Of a stretch of DNA of 64,000 nt, positions 1-7,093 are shown one piece after another. Every line of letters begins with the position of its first letter. Position 1 is the first letter of the stretch. The notes beneath the pieces were generated by a model that saw nothing but the letters and a program-made list of their open reading frames with translations, was not told the DNA's origin and ran no database searches. The position numbers were made by a program, and so were the translations under genes. The stretch comes from Saliniramus sp050485405 (GTDB lineage: Bacteria; Pseudomonadota; Alphaproteobacteria; Rhizobiales; Beijerinckiaceae). The stretch is from assembly GCA_050485405.1 (NCBI GenBank), contig JBJHBI010000003.1, positions 38,356 to 102,355 on the forward strand, given 5' to 3'.

Positions 1-17
1 CGCGTTTGCGCGCGGCC

Positions 18-1031
18 TCAGCCGATCTCGGCCACCCCCTCGACGAGACGGGGCGACGCATGCAGATAGCGCGTCGCCTTCCGCTTCGCGGTGATGTCGT
101 CCCACACACGCCCGACCTGCTCGGGCGAGATCCCCACGGCCTGCGCGACATCGGCGGCGGGCACGGCGTGATTGAGGCCGTAGAGGCACAGATCCATCTT
201 GTCGGTGGGCAGGGCGAAGTAGAACTCCTCCTGCGTCTGCGCGAGCGACCAGGTATCGGTCGTCGGCGGACGCGAGCGGATCTCCTGCGGCACGCCCAGA
301 TGATCGGCGAGCTGATAGACCTGCGACTTGTAGAGATGCGCGATCGGCTTCACGTCGGCGGCGCCGTCGCCGTTCTTCACGAAGAAGCCCTGATCGTATT
401 CCAGCCGGTTCGGCGTGCCGATCACGGCGAAGTTCAGCCGGTCGGCATGGTAGTATTCGATCTGCTTGCGGGTGCGCTGCTTCATGTTGGTGGCGGCCAC
501 GATGCCGAGATAGACCTGCGGCGTCAGGCGGTGGCGCGTCGTCTCGCCATCGGGCGATTGCACGACGAGCGAGGAGATGTTGTAGCCCGCGCGCTCCAGA
601 GAATTCGCGATCACCACCTTGCAGGCCCAGCCGGGCCCGTATTCCGGCACGATCTCGCGGATGAAGGCGTCGCGGCGGCGATAGCAGCCCATGGCGTCGA
701 GGGCGGGGCCGATATCCTCGATCTCCGCTTCGAGCCCGAAAGCATCCGCCACGAGCCGGCCGAGGGCGAGGCTCTCGGGGTCGGAATCGTTTTCCGGCAT
801 GAACAGGCAGAACACGTTCTTCGCCCCCACCGCCTGCGCGGCCAATGCGGCGCAGACGCTGGAATCGATGCCGCCGGAGAGGCCGAGCACGAGGCCGCGC
901 TTGCGCAGATCTCCGCGAAATTGCCGGCGAAGCGCCTCGGTGATGCGCGCGACTTCCGCCGGCGCATCGATGTCGAGGACATGCGGACCGAAAGCATTCG
1001 GGCGCAGGGCGAGAGCAGTCGCGGCGTTCAT
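18..1031 (-). CDS. nadE: Ammonia-dependent NAD synthetase (NadE-like)
   Basis: The 337-residue protein belongs to the N-type ATP pyrophosphatases. These adenylate the carboxylate of nicotinic acid adenine dinucleotide and amidate it with ammonia to give NAD. The PP-loop SGGIDSS is at residues 52-58. The family blocks GTPNRLEYDQGFF and RPPTTDTWSLAQ are intact. There is no N-terminal nitrilase/glutaminase domain, so ammonia must come from solution or from a partner enzyme. The start codon overlaps the stop of the upstream acyl ligase by 4 bp (ATGA), which makes it the last gene of the accessory operon. Many alphaproteobacteria carry a longer glutamine-dependent NadE for housekeeping. This copy could therefore be pathway-specific, but it could equally be the cell's only NAD synthetase. 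The family call is secure; the role inside the cluster is inference. Confidence 0.88.
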   Translation of the reverse strand: MNAATALALRPNAFGPHVLDIDAPAEVARITEALRRQFRGDLRKRGLVLGLSGGIDSSVCAALAAQAVGAKNVFCLFMPENDSDPESLALGRLVADAFGLEAEIEDIGPALDAMGCYRRRDAFIREIVPEYGPGWACKVVIANSLERAGYNISSLVVQSPDGETTRHRLTPQVYLGIVAATNMKQRTRKQIEYYHADRLNFAVIGTPNRLEYDQGFFVKNGDGAADVKPIAHLYKSQVYQLADHLGVPQEIRSRPPTTDTWSLAQTQEEFYFALPTDKMDLCLYGLNHAVPAADVAQAVGISPEQVGRVWDDITAKRKATRYLHASPRLVEGVAEIG

Positions 1032-2626
1032 TCCGCTGCCTCCAGGTTGGTGTCGTCGAGGGATTGCGCCGACAGGCGGCGGCTGATCTTGCCGGTATCG
1101 GTACGCGGCAGGCTGTTGCGGAAGACGATGCGCTTGGGCACCATGAAATCCTCCAGATGCGCGGCGCAGTAGCGGATCACCTCACGCTCCTGCACGGAAG
1201 GATCTGTGCGCACGACGAGGGCGGTGACGGCCTGTCCGAGCACCGTATCGGGTGTGCCGAAGACCACGGCCTCGGCCACGCCCGGACAGGCGTGCAGAAC
1301 CGCCTCGACCTCCTTGGGCGGCACTTTCTCGCCCCGGCTCTTGATGATGTCGTCCTTGCGCCCGACAAAATAGAGGTACCCGTCCGCATCCGCGCGGAAG
1401 AGATCGCCCGTCAGCAGGATACGCTCGCCCGGTCGATCCCCGGGGCGCAGGCATGCCGCGCTCGCTTCCGGGTTCTCCCAATAGCCGAGCATCACATGCG
1501 GCCCGGCAATGGCGAGTTCGCCGATCGTCCCGGCCGGCACCTCCCTGCCCTCGTCGTCGACGACGAAGGCGCGCGTGCCCGGGATGGCGATACCGACGGA
1601 GCCCGGCTTCGCGTCGAGATTCTCCGGCGGCAGCCAGGTGCAGCGCTTGCATTCGGTCAGGCCGTACATCGAGAACAGCGTCACACCCGGCAGCAGGGCG
1701 CGCAGGCCCGCAATATGGGCCGGCGGCAGCGCGGCGGCGGTGTTGGTGACGTAGCGCAGATCGGGCAGGAAGCCGGGTTCGAGGTTCTTCATCTGCAGGA
1801 TCATCGCCGCCATGGTCGGCACCAGCGGCAGCCCGGTGACGCGTTCGCGCCGCATCAGATCGAAGATCGCCTGCGGGAAGGCGAAGGACTTTTCCAGCAC
1901 CAGCGTCGCGCCCATCCGCACCGCCATGATGAGCTGATACAGCCCGTAATCGAAGGCGATGGGCAGGACGTTCAGGATAATGTCGTCGGGGGTGTTGCGC
2001 AGATAGGTCGTGATCGAGGCCGAAGCGGCATCGATATTCCCGTGGGCCATCATCACGCCCTTGGGCCGCCCGGTGGAGCCCGAGGTGTAGATCAGCATGG
2101 CCAGATCCGAGTCGGTGCGATCCGAATCGGCGCGATCAACCATCGGCGCGCCCGTCTGCTCTGCGGCGAGCGCCTGCGCGAAGCTCATCGCCGCCACGCC
2201 GTCAGGCATCGTCTCGGCGATCGCTGCTTCCGCGCGCGGACCGGCGATGATCGCGATATCAGGATCGGGTGCCTGAGCGAGCGCGGCACCGGCGACCTTG
2301 GCGAGGCGGTCGAGAGTTATGACCGCGCGGGCCCGGCAATTGCCGATGACGAAGGCGAGCTTGTCGGCCTTCGTCGACGGGTTGATCGGCGAGAACACGC
2401 CGCCGGCGCGCGACACCGCATAGATCGCCACCGCCGCTTCCCAGCAATTGTCCATGAAGACGATGACCCGCTCGCCCGGCTTCAGGCCGGCGGCGACGAG
2501 GCTGGCGGCGAGCCTGTCACAGGCATCGTCGAAGGCGGCATAGGTCAGACGCGTCTCGCCGTTCACGAGCGCGGTCTTGTCGGGATGGCGCGCAGCCGAA
2601 GCGCGCAGGAACGCGTCTAGACGCAT
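1028..2626 (-). CDS. AMP-forming acyl-CoA/acyl-ACP ligase
   Basis: This is a 532-residue member of the ANL adenylate-forming superfamily. It activates a carboxylic acid as an acyl-adenylate and passes it to a thiol. The P-loop-like core LIYTSGSTGRPKG is at about residues 178-190. A hinge motif with YFVGRKDDIIKSRGEKV follows, and the C-terminal catalytic lysine sits in DTGKIS at about residue 513. The protein ends with a short acidic tail. The gene for a stand-alone carrier protein lies 40 bp upstream, so loading of that ACP is the simplest role. The sequence style resembles the ligases associated with exosortase A loci, but no exosortase or PEP-CTERM gene is in this window. The acyl substrate cannot be predicted. 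The gene is translationally coupled to the downstream NadE-like gene. Confidence 0.85.
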   Translation of the reverse strand: MRLDAFLRASAARHPDKTALVNGETRLTYAAFDDACDRLAASLVAAGLKPGERVIVFMDNCWEAAVAIYAVSRAGGVFSPINPSTKADKLAFVIGNCRARAVITLDRLAKVAGAALAQAPDPDIAIIAGPRAEAAIAETMPDGVAAMSFAQALAAEQTGAPMVDRADSDRTDSDLAMLIYTSGSTGRPKGVMMAHGNIDAASASITTYLRNTPDDIILNVLPIAFDYGLYQLIMAVRMGATLVLEKSFAFPQAIFDLMRRERVTGLPLVPTMAAMILQMKNLEPGFLPDLRYVTNTAAALPPAHIAGLRALLPGVTLFSMYGLTECKRCTWLPPENLDAKPGSVGIAIPGTRAFVVDDEGREVPAGTIGELAIAGPHVMLGYWENPEASAACLRPGDRPGERILLTGDLFRADADGYLYFVGRKDDIIKSRGEKVPPKEVEAVLHACPGVAEAVVFGTPDTVLGQAVTALVVRTDPSVQEREVIRYCAAHLEDFMVPKRIVFRNSLPRTDTGKISRRLSAQSLDDTNLEAAE

Positions 2627-2666
2627 GATGGCGACCCTTCGAATAGTCTCGCGACAGGCGACGGTT

Positions 2667-2939
2667 TCACGCGACGCGCGAAACCTGCCCCTCCTGCCGG
2701 CGCATCACATAGGCGGTGATCCGGTCGATGGAATCGAGGTTGTCGGGCACGATGTCCTCGTCCGCGACGGTGATGCCGAACCGCTCCTCGAGGAAGGCGA
2801 CCAGCTCCAGAATGCCGGTCGAATCCATGAGGTCGTTCTGGATCAGCGAATCCGTACCCGCGATGGTGCGGGTGTCGTCGCCGAACAGGAAGTTCTCGAT
2901 GATGAAGCTGCGCAGAGCGGTCTCGATGGTGTCGGCCAT
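2667..2939 (-). CDS. Stand-alone acyl carrier protein
   Basis: The 90-residue acidic protein has the four-helix carrier-protein pattern. The presumed phosphopantetheine attachment serine is Ser40, in the motif MDSTGIL; most fatty-acid ACPs have DSL here. The second half, FLEERFGITVADEDI, matches the conserved helix III region of ACPs. The C-terminus is basic (RRQEGQ). It lies between an asparagine synthetase gene and an acyl ligase gene, 26 and 40 bp away, so it probably carries the intermediate on which those enzymes act. It is unlikely to be the fatty-acid ACP, because no fab genes are near. No phosphopantetheinyl transferase is present in the window, so a general one encoded elsewhere would have to activate it. 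Confidence 0.85.
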   Translation of the reverse strand: MADTIETALRSFIIENFLFGDDTRTIAGTDSLIQNDLMDSTGILELVAFLEERFGITVADEDIVPDNLDSIDRITAYVMRRQEGQVSRVA

Positions 2940-2965
2940 GCCGATTCTCCTCAGTGGTTTCTCGT

Positions 2966-4945
2966 TCAGGCGGCTGCCTTGTTGCGCATGCCTTCTCCGC
3001 CTATGAAACGGGCATGCCAGGTCTGGGTGGAGAGAATGCCGATGAAGGCGGCATTGTCTCGGAAACCGCTCACACCGCCGCGCGCCACCTTGGCGGCGAG
3101 CTTGGCGACGGGACCGGGATTGAACAGGCCGGTCGCGGCGAGCGCTTCCGGCGAGAGGGCGGCCTCGCGCAATTCCTGCGCATGCGGGCCGGCGAAGGCT
3201 GCGCTGTCGGGGGCGCGATAGGGCTGCTTGGTGCGCTGTGCGATGTCGCGCGGCAGGAGATCGCCGAAGGCCTCGCGCAGGATGTGCTTCTCGCGCAGCC
3301 CCTTGAGCTTGAGGCCCGGCGGGATCGCGGCGGCATGCTCGACCACCCGGTGATCGAGGAAGGGAAAGCGCCCCTCGACCCCATGCGCCATGGCCATGCG
3401 GTCGCCCTGGCTGGAGAGGATATAGCCGGGCAGAAGAAAACGCGTCTCCAGATACTGCGCCTGATGTAGCGGGTGCCAGCGGGCGAAATCCGCCGGCAGT
3501 GTCGCGGCCATCTCCTCGCGGGCATCGTAATCGCCGATCTGCGCGCGCAATTCCGGCGAGAAGAACAGCTTCGCCGCAGCCGTGCCGCGCAGGCGCGGGC
3601 CATGCGAGAACAGCGGATCGGACAGATCATCCGCACCCGCACCGAAGAACGCCGCGAGATATTCCGCGGATTGCTTCTGCAAGCCCGGCAGATACGGATA
3701 GAGCCGGCGGAACAGATGCGGTCGCAGGCTCGAACCCGGCTGGCGGGCGCAGAAACGGCGTAGACCCGCTTCCTTGAAGATGTCGTATCCGGCGAAGACC
3801 TCGTCGGCTCCCTCCCCGGTCAGCACGACCTTGAAGCCTTCGTCCCGCACGAGCTTCGACAGCAGGAAGAGCGGCGCGGGCGCGGTGCGGATCACCGGAC
3901 GTTCCGTATGGGCGAGCATCTGCGCGAAGGCCTGCGCGATCTCGTGATCGCCACAATGCACCGCCTTGTGGCGCGTCCCGAGCGCCGCGACCATCGCCTG
4001 CTGCTCGGCGCTCTCGTCGTGCTCGGGCGAATCGAAAGTCACGGAAAACGTATGCAGATCAGGCACTTCCCGTGCCGCGAGCGCACTCGTCAGCGATGAA
4101 TCGAACCCGCCGGAAAGATAAGCCCCGACGGGCACGTCCGCACGCAGGCGGATGCGCGTGGCATCGGTGAGGAGCGCGACGACCTCCTCGGCCACGTGGG
4201 CAGGATCGGCATCGCGCGCGGCGTCGGCTTGATCGGGGAAGTTCAACTGCCAGTAAGCGTGCTCGCGCATGCCCTGTGCATCGACGACGAGGCAATGCCC
4301 GGGCGGCAATTCGCTCACCCCGGCAAAGGGCGTACGCGGCGCGATGGGCGCCCAGAGGGTGAAGATCTGGTCGAGCGCGATCGGATCGGGCTGCGGCGCG
4401 AAGCCGGGCAGCGCGAACAGCGCCTTGACCTCGGAGGCGAAGGCGAAGACGCCCTCGTGCAGCGTGTGATAGAGCGGACGCACACCCATCCGGTCGCGCG
4501 CCAGGACGAGGCGCTGAGCACGCGCGTCCCACAATGCGAAGGCGAAATCGCCATTCAGCTTTTCGAGGCAGTCGAGCCCCATCTCGTCATAGAGCTGAAG
4601 CAGGACTTCCGTATCGGAACCGGTGCGGAAACGGCGCCCGCGCGCTTCCATTTCGGCGCGCAGCTCCACGAAGTTGAAGATCTCGCCGTTGAAGCTGATC
4701 GTAAGCGCGTCATCCTCGCCGAAGCCCATCTCGCCGAGGCCCATCGGCTGGGCGCCGTCCGCGAGACCGACGATCGACAGGCGCGTATGGGCGAGGCCGA
4801 TCTGCGCGACCTCACGACCGCGGATCAGGCACGTTCCGGAGGCGTCGGGGCCGCGATGATGCAGCGCATCCGCCATACCGGCGAGGATGGTCTCCCCTCG
4901 CGCGAGAGGCGCAGGTTTCGCGACATACCCGGCAATTCCGCACAT
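2966..4945 (-). CDS. asnB: Glutamine-hydrolysing asparagine synthetase family amidotransferase
   Basis: The chosen start gives MCGIAGY, so Cys2 becomes the N-terminal nucleophile of the class II glutaminase domain (residues 1 to about 210). A longer reading frame upstream would bury this cysteine and is rejected. The synthetase half has the PP-loop SGGFDSS at about residues 278-284. The 659-residue length fits the AsnB family. Enzymes of this family adenylate a carboxylate and amidate it with ammonia channelled from glutamine. In clusters with an ACP and an acyl ligase, related enzymes often act on pathway intermediates and not on aspartate. This gene is the first of the asnB-ACP-ligase-nadE block. 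It is preceded by an AT-rich stretch and two palindromes, suggesting a promoter of its own. Whether it makes asparagine or a specialised amide is open. Confidence 0.85.
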   Translation of the reverse strand: MCGIAGYVAKPAPLARGETILAGMADALHHRGPDASGTCLIRGREVAQIGLAHTRLSIVGLADGAQPMGLGEMGFGEDDALTISFNGEIFNFVELRAEMEARGRRFRTGSDTEVLLQLYDEMGLDCLEKLNGDFAFALWDARAQRLVLARDRMGVRPLYHTLHEGVFAFASEVKALFALPGFAPQPDPIALDQIFTLWAPIAPRTPFAGVSELPPGHCLVVDAQGMREHAYWQLNFPDQADAARDADPAHVAEEVVALLTDATRIRLRADVPVGAYLSGGFDSSLTSALAAREVPDLHTFSVTFDSPEHDESAEQQAMVAALGTRHKAVHCGDHEIAQAFAQMLAHTERPVIRTAPAPLFLLSKLVRDEGFKVVLTGEGADEVFAGYDIFKEAGLRRFCARQPGSSLRPHLFRRLYPYLPGLQKQSAEYLAAFFGAGADDLSDPLFSHGPRLRGTAAAKLFFSPELRAQIGDYDAREEMAATLPADFARWHPLHQAQYLETRFLLPGYILSSQGDRMAMAHGVEGRFPFLDHRVVEHAAAIPPGLKLKGLREKHILREAFGDLLPRDIAQRTKQPYRAPDSAAFAGPHAQELREAALSPEALAATGLFNPGPVAKLAAKVARGGVSGFRDNAAFIGILSTQTWHARFIGGEGMRNKAAA

Positions 4946-4999
4946 GGCATTCTCCGACAGATCCCACGGAGCCGCACCCGACCTTCGGAAGACTCCCGG

Positions 5000-5100
5000 C
5001 ATGTTCGAACATGATAGCGCCGCAGACCGGATTGTCTGCATTTATCTACAATTATGAGGATTTATTTATTTTTAACGTAAACGAATTAACTTACTGCGAG
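5000..5100 (-). promoter_or_regulatory. Probable promoter/operator region of the asnB block
   Basis: The gap between the GNAT gene and asnB is strikingly AT-rich at 5037-5100 compared with the surrounding GC-rich DNA. Between that stretch and the asnB start lie a perfect 14-bp palindrome, CATGTTCGAACATG (5000-5013), and an inverted repeat, GCAGAC-N6-GTCTGC (5022-5039). On the minus strand the AT-rich part would supply promoter elements, and the palindromes would fall around or just after the start of transcription. That is a typical place for a repressor. The elements are visible in the sequence; the regulator and the exact -35/-10 are not identified. Confidence 0.5.
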
Positions 5101-5101
5101 A

Positions 5102-6238
5102 TCAACTGAAATCATGCCCGATCAGCGGCATCCAGTTCTCTCCGGCAAGCCCGTTCACCACAATCCGCCCCTCCCGTATCCGCGCCATCAGGGCCGGATC
5201 GCGCGCTGCGATGACGGTGGCCGCGCGGTGCACGAACTGGCACCGGCGGGTCAGGAGAACCTCCAGCAGATCAGGTCGGGTACGCCCGCGCAGACCGGCG
5301 AGGCCACGCGCCTCGGCATGGGCGAAGAGATGATCGACCACGTTGGGCAATTGCCCCGGAGCGGCGGCGAGTTCGAGCACATGGCCGATCCCTCCGGGCT
5401 GCGCGTGATAGACGAACAGACCGATCGCCGTCTCACCCTTGCGCACGACCCGCGCCTGCATCGGACCATAGCGCGACTTCAGCCGCGCATCCGTAATGCG
5501 ACCGGCCAGATCGAGCGCGGCCCAATCCGGGCGCAACACGGCGCCGGTGCTGAAGCGCTCGAGAAGCGCTCCGATCGTCGCCTCGTCGGCATCGGCATCG
5601 GTGAAGGTCCCCGCCTTGGGCGGCGCGAAACCGGCGAAACGCCGCGCGAGCGCGTCGACGGGGCGCGTCAGCGGCCGGAGGTAGTTCAATGCCGGTCGCG
5701 CATGGGCGGCGAGCGCGAGGCCGAATGCGGCGGGGCGCAAAACCCGCATCCATTCGAGGCTGTAATCGGGCAGGATCGTACCGCGCATGCGCGTCCACAG
5801 GGCCTGCGATATCGCATTGGCGCTCTCGCTCGCCGAGATGTCCTGCGGCCCGGCGAAATAGCGACGCAGCAGCTTCGCGCCGACGAACGGATCGGTCTCC
5901 GGCGACGCCGCCATCAGCGATCCGCAAAACGCCACACGCACCGGCTGTCCGGCCAGATCGAAGGGCGCGACCCGGACCCCGAGAAAACCGTCGACCACAC
6001 CAGCCGCATCGACATGGACGAGCGAGGGGATGTCGGCATCGAAGGGGGTGCGTTCGAGAAACAGATGCGCGATCGCCTGCCGAAGCGCCGGCGTCGCACC
6101 CGTCGCATCGCCTCGGAAAGTCCGCGCGAACATTGTCGCGACGAAGGGCAGGTGCGCGGCCTCGAAGGGTACGACCCCCGAGCTCGGCTGAACCGGCGCC
6201 TGTTCGGGACCCTCGAAGGGGCGCGCCACCTCAGCCAT
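5102..6238 (-). CDS. GNAT-like acyltransferase, function unknown
   Basis: This 378-residue protein has no close named relative that I recognise. The N-terminal part (about residues 20-130) contains a pattern typical of GNAT folds: an acidic/aromatic first helix, then LVHVDAAGVVDGFLGVRV, then a strand with FCGSLMAASPETDPFVGAKLLRRYF resembling an acetyl-CoA pyrophosphate-binding loop. The C-terminal part repeats a similar strand/helix arrangement (IGLFVYHAQPGGIGHVLELAAAP), so two GNAT-like halves are possible. Its start overlaps the end of the methyltransferase gene by 8 bp, indicating co-translation with it. In the cluster it could transfer an acyl group, perhaps from the ACP, to an amine. The fold call is tentative and the substrate is unknown. 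Confidence 0.55.
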   Translation of the reverse strand: MAEVARPFEGPEQAPVQPSSGVVPFEAAHLPFVATMFARTFRGDATGATPALRQAIAHLFLERTPFDADIPSLVHVDAAGVVDGFLGVRVAPFDLAGQPVRVAFCGSLMAASPETDPFVGAKLLRRYFAGPQDISASESANAISQALWTRMRGTILPDYSLEWMRVLRPAAFGLALAAHARPALNYLRPLTRPVDALARRFAGFAPPKAGTFTDADADEATIGALLERFSTGAVLRPDWAALDLAGRITDARLKSRYGPMQARVVRKGETAIGLFVYHAQPGGIGHVLELAAAPGQLPNVVDHLFAHAEARGLAGLRGRTRPDLLEVLLTRRCQFVHRAATVIAARDPALMARIREGRIVVNGLAGENWMPLIGHDFS

Positions 6239-6968
6239 CGCCGCGCCTGCGTGCCATCACGACGCGCGGGGCGCCGCTTTCGTCGTCGGCGAACGTGATC
6301 TGCTCGAAGCGTTCGGTCCGTTCGATCAGGAGCCGTGCCTGCCGCTCCTGGCCATGTCCGAATTCGATGGCGATCCATCCGCCGGGCTTGATGAAGCGCA
6401 CCGATTCCCGGACGACGCGTTGCATGACGGAAATGCCATAGGGGCCACCGTCGAAAGCCTCGCGCGGCTCCTCCTCGAGAAGATCCGAGCGGTCACGCTC
6501 CAGCTTTCCGGTGGAAATATAGGGGGGATTGCACAGAACCAGATCGACCTTGTGTTCGAGACCGATGCCGTGCAGGGCGGCGAACAGGTCCCCCTGCTTC
6601 ACGATGACCCGCTGCTGCAGGCCATGCTCCGCCGCATTCGTCTGCGCGACCTCGACGCATTCCTCGGTCAGATCACACGCATAGACCAGAGCCTGGGGAT
6701 GCCCGTGCGCCAGGGCGACGGCGAGATTTCCGCAGCCGCAACACATGTCGACGACGACCTGCGCTCCGAGGCGGCGCGCGAGAATGGCCTGCGCCTGACG
6801 ACCGAGGAGCTCCGTTTCGGGCCTGGGACGCAATACCGCCCCATAGGCGCGCAACGACAGCCCCATGAACGCGAAGCGATCGGCCTGCGCGGATGCGATA
6901 CCCTCTGCCGTAGCCGCCAGCAGCACTGGTGTCGTCGTCATGGCTTCACCATTCTCAGTTGTGGACAA
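6231..6968 (-). CDS. PrmC/HemK-like SAM-dependent methyltransferase
   Basis: This 245-residue class I methyltransferase has an SAM-binding loop at residues 74-80 (DMCCGCG) and the catalytic NPPY motif at 147-150. NPPY is typical of enzymes that methylate amide or amino nitrogen, such as PrmC on glutamine or adenine-N6 enzymes. The short segment RPRPETELL before the SAM domain echoes the RPETE motif of PrmC. However, the protein lacks the full N-terminal helical domain of release-factor methyltransferases, and the gene is not next to prfA. It is therefore more likely a small-molecule or cluster-specific N-methyltransferase. An alternative start lies nine codons downstream (ATG at 6941). It is the first gene of the minus-strand cluster, behind an AT-rich gap at 6969-7093. 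Confidence 0.7.
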   Translation of the reverse strand: MSTTENGEAMTTTPVLLAATAEGIASAQADRFAFMGLSLRAYGAVLRPRPETELLGRQAQAILARRLGAQVVVDMCCGCGNLAVALAHGHPQALVYACDLTEECVEVAQTNAAEHGLQQRVIVKQGDLFAALHGIGLEHKVDLVLCNPPYISTGKLERDRSDLLEEEPREAFDGGPYGISVMQRVVRESVRFIKPGGWIAIEFGHGQERQARLLIERTERFEQITFADDESGAPRVVMARRRGDG

Positions 6969-7093
6969 ACTGACGATAACAAGAGCTTTAGCAGAAAATG
7001 GCCAAGTTCTTTGGTTTTGTTTATTTTTCGGTTAATGAAGACGGACACAATCCGGGGGTGTGCGCACCGCGCGCGATTGCGGTCGACACGTTC
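6969..7093 (-). promoter_or_regulatory. AT-rich upstream region of the methyltransferase-GNAT pair
   Basis: This gap is much richer in A/T than its flanks, mainly at 6990-7045, and is the only plausible promoter region for the methyltransferase gene on the minus strand. It contains TTTATTTTT at 7020-7028. The same nine-base string occurs at 5065-5073 upstream of asnB, and both copies are near a TTAA segment. No exact -35/-10 pair could be fixed by eye. Confidence 0.35.

Noticed and set aside
1028..4945. Exosortase A (PEP-CTERM) locus
   Set aside because: Ligase, ACP and amidotransferase are reminiscent of it, but no exosortase, PEP-CTERM protein or glycosyltransferase is present.
4946..5041. 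Longer N-terminus for the AsnB-type gene (start at 5041)
   Set aside because: It would place 32 residues before the catalytic Cys2, which must be N-terminal after Met removal; the extra DNA also holds the palindromes.
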